From Phoebastria nigripes (lineage: Eukaryota; Chordata; Aves; Procellariiformes; Diomedeidae), in assembly GCA_035582835.1 (NCBI GenBank), contig JAYKAV010003090.1, forward strand, positions 282,262 to 346,261: a DNA stretch of 64,000 bases. Direction: 5' to 3'. This document shows positions 15,009 through 26,700 of this stretch, piece after piece. The notes under the pieces are model-generated. The model searched no databases. It had not been told where the DNA came from and saw nothing but the letters and a program-made list of their open reading frames with translations. Within the stretch, counting starts at the first letter, position 1; every line of letters starts with the position of its first letter. The position numbers were made by a program, and so were the translations under genes.

Positions 15009-16130
15009 CCCCACAACATCCTTCTCTCTAAATTGGAGAGATATGGATTTGATGGATGGACTATTCAGTAGATAAGGAACTGGCTGGACGGTCGCATCTA
15101 GACAGTAGTGGTCAACGGCTCAACGTCCAGATGGAGATCAGCGACAAGTGGCATCCCGCAGGGATCCATATTGGGACCGGTACTGTTTAATATCTTCATC
15201 AATGACATAGACAGTGGGATCAAGTGCACCCTCAGCAAGTTTGCAGATGACACCAAGCTGAGTGGTGCNGTNGACACGCCTGAGGGAAGGGATGCCATCC
15301 AGAGGGACCTGTACAAGCTCGAGAAGTGGGCCCGTGTGGACCTCATGAGGTTCAACAAGGCCAAGTGCAAGGTCCTGCACCTGGGTCGGCGCAACCCCCG
15401 GTATCAAGACAGGCTGGGGGATGAAGGGATTGAGAGCAGCCCTGCCGAGAAGGACTTGGGGGTATTGGCGGATGAAAAGCTGGACATGAGCCAACAATGT
15501 GCACTTGCAGCCCAGAAGGCCAACCATACCCTGGGCTGCATCAGAAGAAGCGTGGCCAGCAGGTCGAGGGAGGTGATTCTGCCCCTCTACTCTGCTCTGG
15601 TGAGACCCCACCTGGAGTACTGCGTCCAGCTCTGGAGCCCTCAGCATAAGACAGACATGGACCTGTTGGAGCGCGTCCAGGAGGGACATGAAAAAGATCA
15701 GGGGGATGGAATACCTCTCCTACGAAGAAAGGCTGAGAGAGTTGGGGTTGTTCAGCCTGGAGAAGAGAAGGCGTTGAGAAGACCTTATTGCAGCCTTTCA
15801 GTACATTAAGGGGGCTTATAAGAAAGATGGTGGCAAACTTTTCAGCAGGGCCTGTTGTGACAGGACAAGGGGGAATGGTTTTAAACTAAGAGAGGGTAGA
15901 TTTAGACTAGATAAAAGGAAGAAATTTTTTACGCTGAGGGTGGTGAAACACTGAAACAGGTTGCCCAGAGAGGTAGTAGATGCCCCATGCCTGGAAACAT
16001 TCAAAGTCAGGTTGGACAGGGCTCTGAGCAACCTGATCTAGTTGGAGATGTCCCTGCCCATGGCAGGGGGGTTGGACTAGATGACCTTTAAAGGTCCCTT
16101 CCAACCCAAACAATTCTATGGTTCTATGAT
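15009..16130 (+). mobile_element. CR1 LINE, 5'-truncated, degenerate
   Basis: This is a plus-strand copy of a CR1 non-LTR retrotransposon. It begins within the reverse transcriptase region near the CCACAACATCC segment and ends with the CR1 3' UTR: AAGGTCCCTTCCAACC followed by the octamer-like tail ATTCTATGGTTCTATGAT. CR1 elements move by target-primed reverse transcription and are usually 5'-truncated, as here. The open frame 15108-15809 shows [14 protein letters not shown], the catalytic FADD motif (15240-15251) and the downstream [13 protein letters not shown] segment. Stops before 15108, a frame change near 15680-15705 and a further stop near 15774 make it non-autonomous and dead. Only 1.12 kb of an expected element of about 4.5 kb remains. 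Confidence 0.96.
15108..15809 (+). pseudogene. CR1 ORF2 reverse transcriptase remnant
   Basis: The 233-codon open frame is the C-terminal part of CR1 ORF2. The IPQGS motif is at residues 16-20 and the metal-binding FADD at residues 45-48. The segment up to about residue 190 ([11 protein letters not shown]) keeps the CR1 reading. After that the translation becomes unrelated and ends early, while CR1-like protein ([13 protein letters not shown]) resumes in another frame from about 15704. That is a frameshift. The copy lacks the endonuclease domain and the fingers of the RT, so no activity is expected. Two Ns at 15269 and 15272 fall inside the frame. Confidence 0.9.
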
Positions 16131-17146
16131 ATTTAACTACACCACAGCTGTAGTAAGTTCAGCAAGGTGAATCCTTTCCATAGGTATTTCTTACCAACTT
16201 TCATGAACAATTAGATCTTCACAGAGTATTCAAAGGAAATAATAACAATACAAACTCACTGTGGGACAGAGAAATCACATTTCTAGTGGTTTTCTACATT
16301 AAGGCACCACCATATTTACTTTCAGAATGTAATTCCTATTTGTTTCTTTGTAAAGAAGCTGAATTGCTGAAGTTACCAATTTTTGAGGTACTTAGCTGAT
16401 TCACCTGTATTTATGTGACCTGCCAAATGGCTTCTATACCATTTCCAGGGCCACCTTGGGTCAGAGAGCTGTACATCTGCAGGGTCACAGCCCTGGGCCT
16501 CATCTAACAAGCTCTGCAGACCCGTTTGAGTGTTGCTTTATACCCTTTTTCCCCACTGCTCCTAGTTGAGTCTTGCCCTATAAGTCTAGGACCTAAGCTA
16601 GTTTCCTTCCTTTCACTGCTTTCCATGCATTACATAGAAGCTCCAATTACTGCTTGAAAGACATATTCATACAAAAGACCAAAAACCCTCATAGCAGGTA
16701 CCGTTTCAAGGAGATAGTAAGTACTGTTGTAAATGTCTCTCACATAGGCTTTCCGTTATTTCACCACTGTTTAGTTTAAGCTGTTAAAAACCCATCCATA
16801 CGTTTTGAAAACATTTCAGGATGTTGATGACGAGCATTTATAGCTATAGAATTAATCACTGCTATGAATCCCAGAATTGCATCAGATATGCAGAAAGGCT
16901 TTAAGTTTACATAGCTTTCAACAATCAAAATGGAGGAACTTCAAGGTTCATTCTAGCCTCCATACATTAAATTGCTGACACACTAATAAGATCCTTGCTC
17001 TAAAGGAACAGCAGCATTTGTTCTTAATGTAAACAGACTAAATATTCAGTTGCTTCATTTTTTTTTAAACCAGTCATTTTAGAGCAAGAGCTTCAGATGA
17101 GCATATATTCCATGNAATAATGTTGTAAATAAAACACAGCTAGAGT

Positions 17147-17410
17147 GCTTGAAACTAATTGTATTAAGAAATTCTAGAACACAAGGCTGGTTTACTCTGC
17201 TCAGCACGCACAGCTAGGCAACGGGTGGAAAAAACCTGAGCCATTTGCACAGCCTCCTTTGCTTCTTTTTTCCCTTCTTCATACCGTATTATCTCTGGCT
17301 TTGCTGATGTATGTTTGTGTGTATGTATACATATGCACACACACAAAAAATACATGGCAGAGTATATCAGCCTTGTATTGTAGAATTTCTTAATACAATT
17401 AGTTTCAAGC
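17147..17410. repeat. Inverted repeat, 43-bp arms, 178-bp spacer
   Basis: Arm 17147-17189 (starting GCTTGAAACTAATTGTATTA) and the reverse complement of 17368-17410 agree at 41 of 43 positions. The first 30 are perfect, and mismatches fall at arm positions 31 and 34. The spacer 17190-17367 contains a TG/TA/CA-rich patch near 17310-17346 and no coding signal. No clear target-site duplication flanks the structure, so a MITE is not established. If transcribed it would fold into a long double-stranded RNA. Confidence 0.85.
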
Positions 17411-17458
17411 GTATATAAAAATATATATAAAGGAACANAAAGGATATACATGTTGCCA

Positions 17459-17512
17459 TGCAGAATGGTGAAAACCTTTCTGGAGGAAATGAAATGTTTT
17501 CACCATTCTGCA
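17459..17512. repeat. Perfect hairpin, 17-bp arms, 20-nt loop
   Basis: TGCAGAATGGTGAAAAC at 17459-17475 is exactly repeated in reverse complement at 17496-17512. The loop is 17476-17495. It starts only 48 bases after the 43-bp inverted repeat ends, and an N sits between them at 17438. The stem is shorter than usual for a microRNA precursor, so no RNA gene is claimed. Confidence 0.85.
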
Positions 17513-20500
17513 CAGGATAAAGCAGACAGTTTCCCCAGAAATGGCAGCACACATCAGAAATGCAGCTATCAATTCTGCAAAATCAACACTGCAATAAGAA
17601 AATATTAATCTTACTCTCAAAGTATACAGAAGGTGATGAGGGCAAAAAAAGTACTATAAACATTATTGCAAGAAGATCTCTTAACAGTCTATGTCCTTCA
17701 GAAGAGTGCACAAACTCTTCCCAAAGCTTTTACTACCACAAAGTAGTTAGAAAGGTTGTTGACTGATTAGCCTTTTATTTCTGAAATCCAGAAAAAAAGT
17801 TTGAAATGTTTGAAAAAGATAGAAGTTCAAGCCAGTAATGGAGAATAGCATTACAAGACAACTGGACGTGGGAGTTAATACATGTATAAGCTGTGATGGC
17901 CTTGAAGACAAAAGCAAGAAGTTTAAGTTGCATCTAATGAATAAAGGTGAGTCAGGGGAGGAAGGCAGAGAGATGAGTGATCTGGTGAAAGCAAAGAGAC
18001 AAGAGATCTCTGCACAGCATCCTGGAGTGCTAAAAGCAAATACTCTGCCCTTACACAAGACAAGAATAAAAAAGAGAGTGCAATGAAGAGGACAGAACCA
18101 CTCAGAACTCCTCCAGGCAGACTCTGAAAGACCAACTATTGACTGAAATACACCTGGATGCCCAGAAGAGACTGCAAAAAAACCTCTGAGCAATATCCCT
18201 CTCTTCCACTGATATTCTTGTCTTGCTACAGGCAGAAGCTCTGGAGTTAATTTTCTATGCTCTGCATTATCAAAGAAGATATGTATTTAATCAAAGGGCA
18301 TACAAGGCAGGGGGAAGAAAAAAAAATCTTCAGCAACACAAGACAGAAAGTTACTGAAAATATCTCCAATTTACTCACAAGAAAAATCAAGTGCCAATGA
18401 CAGGAAGGCTGAATCGGAGCAAAATGCTGGCTATCCATATTAAATCAAGAGAAGTATTGTTAAATAAAAGAAGCTACGTTTACATCCACAGCTAAAAAGA
18501 TGCCTCAAGCCATCATCTGGAAAAACACTATGTCACCGCATGGCACGTGGCTTTCTTCTCGTATCCTTTGTTTATTTGTTTCATAATAACTGTTTGAAGC
18601 TTTAGGAAAAAAACAGAACAGTCTGTATGTATCAGTACAAAAAAAAGGAGTGATTTCATACATCTTGGTCTATAAATTACTGCTTAAAGGGAAAAAAGTT
18701 ATATGCCCAATTCAACTCAAAAGAGTCATCCTTTCCAATTCAGATTTGTTGTGGAGCTACAGGATTAGTTCATCTTCTTTTACTGTATTTTTAATCAAAA
18801 CAAGAATATTGTATAACGCCTATTTCACATATCATTAACAAAGAAAAATCCCCAAGAAGCATGGCTATTTTAATACTGTCACTTTTCAAGCAAAGAGTTA
18901 AAGCACATATCTGAACAATTTACGGTTTTGAGTGTGGCTTGAGTAGGAACAGCATCTCAGTACTGAAAGCTTTCCATTCACATCATCAGCTGTATTCTCT
19001 TCATAACAAGTGCATATGTAGGCAGATGGATTGTGCCTTTTCCAACAGCTGCTCCGTCATTTTAAAGATGATTTTCATAAACAGCATGCATGGGTAAGTA
19101 GCACTGGTTGACCTTCCCCTTTTCCTTCCCTTCTTCCTGGCCAGCAGACAGAACTTCTGCAGAGTCAAAACCAGGACACCTCAGACAAGAACTGCTCTTC
19201 CCTTTCAAACAGGGCCAGGGAGGGAAGCAGCTTTTTTAAGAATACATACATTAATTCAGTAGAGGGGTGAAGAGAGCTTGACTTGACCTACCCAAATCTG
19301 GAAGCCAGGGCCTGAAAGCAAGACCCTGCCTTCCAAGTGAGACAGTGACCTCAACAAGTACCAGGTACAACAACATACACCAGCATTTAGGCTAACACAA
19401 AACTAGCTGCCAGCTTCCACCGCAGACAGAAATTAAGGGCCACTGCTCTAACATTATTCTGAAGTTTAGCCCTAGCAGGTTTTAAGAGGTAGCTGGCAGA
19501 AGAGTGGGTTACATGTCTGAAGCTGTTTTTCTGGAAGAAAACTCCTCGCGTGCATGTAGTGAGATTAGAGGCTGAAGCAAACAGTCCCAACATACTACTA
19601 CATTTTCCAAGAGGAAACATGCTGAACTTTGAGACGGTACGTAATTCAGGAAGAAGAGTAATAGAATGGGTATTGAAAGAATTTCCTGCCAAAGCACAAA
19701 TATTACCAATATGTAAATCTTCACAGGAGGTACTTAATGCTTTTGATATCAAATACTCTGCCTATGCAAGTTCTCTCCGATTGCTCAATCCTCTTCTTCA
19801 AATATATAGTGAAGCTTTCCAGATGATGAGACTACGTCAAGAATCCTCTGCCTAGATAGTGTTTCTCAAGTGCGTCCAACTTCCATGAATTTCATTACAA
19901 GGTCACTTAGGAAATCCTCTGGGTTGTCAATAAACCCAGTTTTAAGCCCAGAAAGGCTGCAAAAGCACTCAGCAAAGAACTTGTTATTTGTTGAACCACA
20001 TCTCTTAAATATTGTCCTACTTTGTCAACAGTAACACCTGTCTGTCATTCACAAATACAATCTGACTGTTGTCAGTAATTCCCATTTCTCTTTTGCTGTA
20101 GATGTTCACAGAAAATTCAGCTACTTCTACAATGAATGTAAGCCCTACCTCTGACATCTGCCTTGGCCCTGAACTCAGTCAGTATGTTGCTAAGTTTGCA
20201 ATACTTTTAAGTCAAATGTTGTGTTCATATTGACTCTCCTTCCTCCGAGTTCACTACAAGCTTTTCAGAGTTTCTTAGATTTGCAAGAAAAGGTTTTTGG
20301 AAACCTCTGCCCATTTCACCTGCTCCCTCTGCTGTACTTACAAAAAAAGATCAACCTGAAAACACAGCTTCATCAGTGTCCGTCCCAACTTCAAATCCCT
20401 GTACCATCCAACCAAACCATCACCTTTCAAGATATTTATAGCCGGGCAAATAACTGGCTAAGAAGATATGTCTTCTGTCTTCCTCCATTTTAATTAAGCA

Positions 20501-20631
20501 AACAACTCAAAGCCACCTACACAGACAGTTACTCCTAAGCCCATCCCTCTGTCCCTCTGGTTTTCCTCTCACTCTTCCTGTTTGTCCCCTGCCCACATCA
20601 TCTGGATTCCATTTTGATGCCACTCATCTTG

Positions 20632-20750
20632 AATTAGATTGTAATCCCTTGTCGGGAGAGCTCGTAGCTTACTACAGATGGCAAAGTGTGCAAGATGATG
20701 TACAGTGCTAATCCTAACAGTAGCCTTCAAGCACTACTGAAATACAATGT
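20632..20750 (+). repeat. Probable ancient L2/CR1-type LINE (or derived SINE) 3' tail
   Basis: The stretch reads AATTAGATTGTAATCCCTTG, then ATGTACAGTGCTAATCC, and finally CACTACTGAAATACAAT. This order resembles the 3' ends of old amniote LINEs (a 'gattgtaagctc...gtacagcgcc...ggcgctac.ataatacaa' layout), preceded by a pyrimidine-rich block (20520-20600) as in those elements. It is diverged and recognised from memory only, so the exact family is left open. Confidence 0.4.
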
Positions 20751-23700
20751 AATCTGAATCTATGGTAAGTGTACAAATCTACACCAAAAGCTGTTTGCAA
20801 AGCATGGATTCATGAAGTTTCCTCAAATATAGAGCATGCTTTCTTGACATTGCAGATACCACTTTAGCTACCTACATGTCAATAATATTTTATAAGAAGT
20901 CTGACCAGGCCATTAGCTCCTTTAAAAAAATTCAGAAACTTCAGGGAGTCTGTATCTGTATCTGATACAGGTTATCTGTATCTTATATGAAATGTAAAGG
21001 GACAGATTAATGTTTAGATTATGTCCCCTCATATTTTTATATGAACATGCATACATATTTGACAAAGAAGGATACTGACGACAAGAAAAAACAAGTTAAC
21101 AACAAAACTCTCTTTACCAACGGCATAGATATTTAACATACATACCAACAAGATGCATATCTTCTCTCAAGAGTGAATACACAAGTGCTTTCAGTATCAA
21201 CTTGAATCACTTACTGCTACAACCTCACTGCTCTTTTTCTGGTATGATAGCAATCATCGTTAAATACCGTCCCAATCACATACACTGTTCTCTCTGTCCT
21301 GGGGTCATATTTAAGCACAGCAGTCCACCCACCCATAAAACTAGTTGGCAGGACTGGAGTCTTGAAATTGTCTCAACTGACTTCTAGAAAAGTATGAATC
21401 AGCTTTCAGCATTTCCTCCTCTTTTTTTTGAAAGGGAGGAGGTAAGAAGAATGAAAGGAAAGGGGGAAGGGGGAGGATCACTGAACCTCAAACAGCTGAG
21501 ATGCTGTGATACGTCAGAGGTGAACCCAGTTGCATGAAATCTCCCTGACCTCCCTATCGTTTTGCAGGGTTGGGCCTCTTCCAGGAAAAATTATTTTATA
21601 ATTTTTTTCCATGGTTGCTATAATTGGTGCATTTCTAGTTTCCAGAACTCCTGTAAGTGATTGCTTCCTACAATTTTCAAAGAGGATTTCAAACTCTAAA
21701 TGAACCATTGCAGAGATGCTAAACGTGCGTAATAATCTTGTAAAAACTTAAGCGGAGTCTAGAAACGAAGTCAAGCAACCTGTACAGCCAAGCAAGCTGC
21801 ACGGAAACTCACCTCTGAAAACTTAGAATTGAGTTTGTACTTAAAAGTATAACCTAATTGATTCCATTTTTGCTTTTTTTCCTACCAGAGACTGGATGAC
21901 TTCTAGATATTCAGACACAGACATCACAAGAAAGATTAAGCAGTATGTAGAAAAGTTTGGCCTAAATTCATATGTCTGTGATAAACCAAATAGAATAGAA
22001 GTTTTAAACAGACAACTATGCTTTAGGTGTCAAACATTTCTTGACGTCTGTGGCAGTTGGCAGCTGCAAACATCCGACTGAAAGCCCCATCTGCTGCTTC
22101 ACAGCTTCCAGTCGAGGATGTTTACAGTCGCTCACTGTCAACAGCAATACACATTCCTCAGCTGTTTACTTTATATTATTAACATGCAGAGGCCTCCGAG
22201 CAGGTTAGTTAAGATTGCTACAACTTCTGTTGCTGTGTTGCTGCCTGCAGATGTACACAGGACTGTTTCCATAAGTATTTACAAATGAAATAAAGTATGA
22301 CTTCCACAGGAACATTTGCAAATAGCCAGGCATATTTTCTGTTCAAGCATTACACTTCTAGAATTATGTTGCCTATTTTACATCCAGTAAGAACTAAAAT
22401 AAAAACATATGAAAAGAGCAACTTGCTTCCACTGTTGCATTTGTTTTGTTCTCCAGGAGAGTAGAGCAATCCTGTCACATTCATTACAAAAACTGCACTA
22501 CTCCGCAACTAAGTTCACTTATCAGCTCAGTGACTAAAGATAGAAACCAGCACGAAAATAGAACCAAACCCTTTCTAAGAGTATTTCACTACAGTGTCTG
22601 GCATGGCTTCCTTCCCCACAGAAAAGTAGATGCAGGGGAATTATGTGATATTAGAAGTTAGTTTATGCAACATTTCCTTCCAAATAAAACCTTGGAAAAA
22701 AACCACCCAACCCACAGGGGACGGTGGGGAAGAGGGAGGAAGTTGTGTAGCAAGCTCTGCAAAGGCTTCAATAAAGTTCAAACCTGTTAGAAGATTTCTA
22801 CGAATTATCTGAGCTAACCAGTTGCTGCTACACTTCATGTAGTTGGCAGAATGGCGTTTCTCACCAAATGAAAAAGCCAAAAAGATTTGGCATAATAATG
22901 TCCCAGTTGTACAGTTCTGCTGTTTGTTTTTCATTCTATCTCCCGTTTCCTTATTAAGTTAATGATGGGGAAAATTAAAGATTAATCACTCAACTATTTT
23001 TCTGAAGTCATATGAAACCACAACAGGCAAGCAGAGTGATTATATCACTCTAATTAGAAGGTGTTTTTTCCTTGAAACTTTCTTGCCCCCAAATGAAATT
23101 ACCGCACTGTAAACCGAGTAGGTTATGAAAAGATCGTAGCTGGAACGCAGAAGCCTGTGGCGTATTTACTCAAACTGATAAGTGTGAAGGATCTCTATAA
23201 ATCACTTTCAAAACTCAGGGTTATATTTTCTATACTAAGGTTAAGAAAATTAATCTTTCAGGCAGCAGGTGAAAACAAGCAGAATTATGTTGGGACCTTT
23301 CCCTTTATTCAATACCAACTTTGAGCTATTAAAGCTTCCTAGGGAACCACATTTTCTCAATGGGTCAAGTCACTAAGGAAACAAAGCAAACTTTATCAGT
23401 GCTGCACAACTCTACATTCCAGGAATTCCTAGCACTTGGCATCTATATACCACGCCAGAGCCATGGGATCCACTCGCCCTCTCCTTAGCAGAGCTACCAT
23501 GACAAGCTATGAAACTCTCAGTAAGGTGCCCAACTTCACAAAGTTGCCAATACGAGGAGGTACCGACATCCCCGCGTGAGGTCTACCACAGGACAGGAGG
23601 GTAAGAAAATATATTTCCTATAATGACAGTTTTGAAAAAAGGGAAAAGAAGAGTTCTTCTTCTGGCAAGTTCCATCCTGTTTATCACAAGCCAGCTAAGA

Positions 23701-26700
23701 AAAACACAAATAGTCACCTTGCAAGCCAATCTATAGATTGGACTGTAAAAAGAAAGCAACAAAAAATCCCTAGATGCAAATCACTGATTGCAGAATGAAA
23801 ATATTTCAGCTTAATTACACCTGGTCATGAAACAGAGATTAGCCTTTCATTTGTAAATGTGCCAGCATAATATCTACAACTTAAAGGGTGAAAAAGTAGG
23901 GAGACTATAAAATCCTACTACTTTGAATTAATTAGATGAAGGACATTACGTCAGCAACAATGTACAATTCTACTCCATGTATGGCTTCCTTTCCACTTTT
24001 AAAAGACATCAAACAGATTATATCTGTATGAAAGTCAAGGCAAGGTCAATCTAAAACTGTGAGGCATTTTATCACACAGTATGGACTGTTAGGCAAGAGA
24101 ATGCAATCAGTTATCTTTACTGCTCTGTTTTTTAATTTGTACAGTATTCTTATAGAGGTGTTTAGGCAGAAAGTGTCCAAGACTCGAATATCAATTAACA
24201 GGGCTTGATACATGCTGGTCTTGATAAGGTTTTGAACAAATACAGGTAAGAAAAAAGGAACAACATTCTAACTTTTCAATGTCTTCATGAATTTACAGTT
24301 CATGTCACAGAAGGAGAAAGGGGCAAACTGGTGGCACTTAAGCACTATTCAGTTAAAAAAAAAAAAAAAATTCAACTGTTGTTCTCTCACTCTCCTGAAA
24401 TTTCCAAGCCAGATGAATGGATTATCAGTGATAGAGGGGGAAAAAAAAAAAAAACACAAACAAAAAAAGGCAACTAAACCAAAATTTTCCAAGTGCTGCT
24501 AGAATTCAAAAACAGGGCTTCCGCATTTTCCATCACCTTCCATAAAGATGAGGTGATATGCAAACTCACACAGGTAAATTAGTTTTTAATCATATTGGAA
24601 TAACACTGGAATACCAACAGATAAAAATGCAAATTCAAAGCTGCACAGAACTTAAAAAAAACCTTAACTCGTAGCAATTGTTTCCTAACTTGCTTTGTAG
24701 TACACATTTTCAAATTTGCTTGTCAAAAACCTTAAGATCATCATTAAATATGGGAAAAAATTATTCCTCCTCTTCCTGTCACTGACAGCACAGGAAGATT
24801 AAGCACACACTACTTATATGAACTCAAGTTCACAGCTGTTATGATACAGCATGAGTATCTCCAACTGTTGCTGATGAATCCAGTTCTCCCAACTGCATTT
24901 GAACTCACTCTAAAATGCCTGAAGAAGCAGGCTCCCCCTGCGCTGAGCAGGCAGTTACAGACAAGCAGTTGAAATTACACACCAAATGAGATACAGAAAA
25001 TCCAAACCTTTGGGAATGAGATGTCAAAACTATTGGTAAAAGTATGAATAACACGTAGTGCATTTTCTTGAGCCTCTTCCCAAGAGTATCTCCCCAATGT
25101 CTAATCATTGGGGATTTTAACCAGCTTTTAATCCATCTAGGTGAATGCATACTACGCTGCACCTCAGTAGAAATGTATCTGGAGAAAAAACAAGAACTTA
25201 CTTCTTGGATACCAGCTGATCCTACTTCAGTCCCCTTCATGCGAGATACCCACACCTCTGGGGAGAATTGCATTCTTTGGCCACCGAAGACCACTCCTCA
25301 GATTTCCAGGAATCTGTATCACACACATGAACAGAAGTTAATGTAATTCCAGAAGTTCAGTAGTTCAGATCACATAGTTCTCATTATTAGGATTGTCTGC
25401 AAGAAGTCAGATAGCTTTTAACAACCATTATTAAAATCGTGTCCTTTTCCGGTATAGTCATTTAAAACTTAGAATGTGTTTAAAGTGACACATTACTCCT
25501 GAATGCAGCTGTCTCTCAATTAGAGGAGATAAAGGTTAACTGCTAAGGCAGCTAAGTATTCAGAACCTATACTGAAGTAGTTAAATTTCCCACCAGAGAT
25601 AGGCATAATGACCTCTCTTGTTTATTATCTTAAGAAATGTACAGATTACACAACCAAAACCAACCACACAATAAATCTGAGATTGAGCATCACTTTAGAA
25701 AAGCAAAATCCCCAGAGTCCTCCTAGTTAAGCCTTTAAGACTGAGAAGGAATTTATTCATGCAATCATTCTGGAGGAAAAGGGACATACAGAACCCCCTT
25801 GCAGATGGATGGATGGACAGACACACAACACAGAACAAGATTATTAGGAGAAAACCAAAGAAATAGAGAAATAGAGATTGGGAAGAGAAGAGCGTGAAAA
25901 CAACACAATAAGGGGAACTAAAGTAAACCAATCTGTAGAAGGAGAAGAATACACACATGACAGTCCTGAAATCTCAGTTATGAGCACACAACAAAAGCAA
26001 AAGAAATGCACTAAGTAGGGTTTATTAACTGAAATGTATATACTCAAAATATATTATATATCGATTTGCACTCCTGACACCTTTTGTAGGTATGTGAACC
26101 AGTTCTGTATGTGACCACACGAAATGAGGATGCCTTTGATAAACACATCTTCTCTGTCAATCAACCAGCTCCAGCAACAAGTGAAGGCTAAGGAGGGATA
26201 TCAGTGATATTTATGCTCTGCTATAGAATCAGTGAACAATACAGTGGTGTTTTCTGCTCTACATTTCAGCGTCACGAGGGCATCACTGTGAAGCCCATAA
26301 ACCTTAAGAACTGGCCAGAAAGGAAGGTGCGATAGGCTCAACTGTCCTTTCCTATCAGCTGGCAGAAGTGGGTGACACCCAGGTGGTTCAGAGCATTACT
26401 GTACTCGTTGGCAGAGCCGAGTGCCATGCTGGTTGCTGTTCCACCACGGAGCGGAGCAGGTGACCAGCCTGAAGCTGTGCATAAGTATGCATCGCGGTGT
26501 CAGTTCCCAATGCAGAACGCTTAAGTCAGTGGTTTTCTATTTCAGATAAATACAAAGACCCTGTACTGGGTCAACACAAGAATAAAGTGTGCATATTGGA
26601 CAAGAAAACAGCCCCCAATGGCAATAACTCCTTCTCGTGGTTATTTGGGAGAAGCATTACCCAAGAGAGCGTAACATACCAGATCCCAAGCTTAGCAAAG

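Larger units (their letters stand above)
16131..20631. other. Non-coding sequence around the inverted repeats
   Basis: Apart from the two inverted repeats at 17147-17512, nothing recognisable was seen. The longer open frames near 17.8-18.2 kb and 19.4-19.9 kb have no motif, occur on both strands and are not bounded by convincing splice sites. Confidence 0.5.

Noticed and set aside
15138..15689. 183-codon minus-strand frame over the CR1
   Set aside because: It is the antisense shadow of the CR1 reverse transcriptase frame.
17147..17410. Reading the inverted repeat as a classical MITE
   Set aside because: No target-site duplication is visible at the arm ends and the termini match no family I know. 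Left as an unassigned inverted repeat.
17459..17512. Reading the hairpin as a microRNA precursor
   Set aside because: A 17-bp stem is shorter than the usual precursor stem, and flanking bases do not extend it.
21896..22081. 61-codon plus-strand frame after a pyrimidine-rich AG
   Set aside because: Acceptor-like start, but it ends in a stop without a donor. No family is recognised and no upstream partner exon was found.
25068..25346. Open frame with IIGDFN, recalling the GDFN motif of LINE endonucleases
   Set aside because: No other endonuclease motif follows in order, and the surrounding sequence does not resemble CR1. Treated as coincidence.
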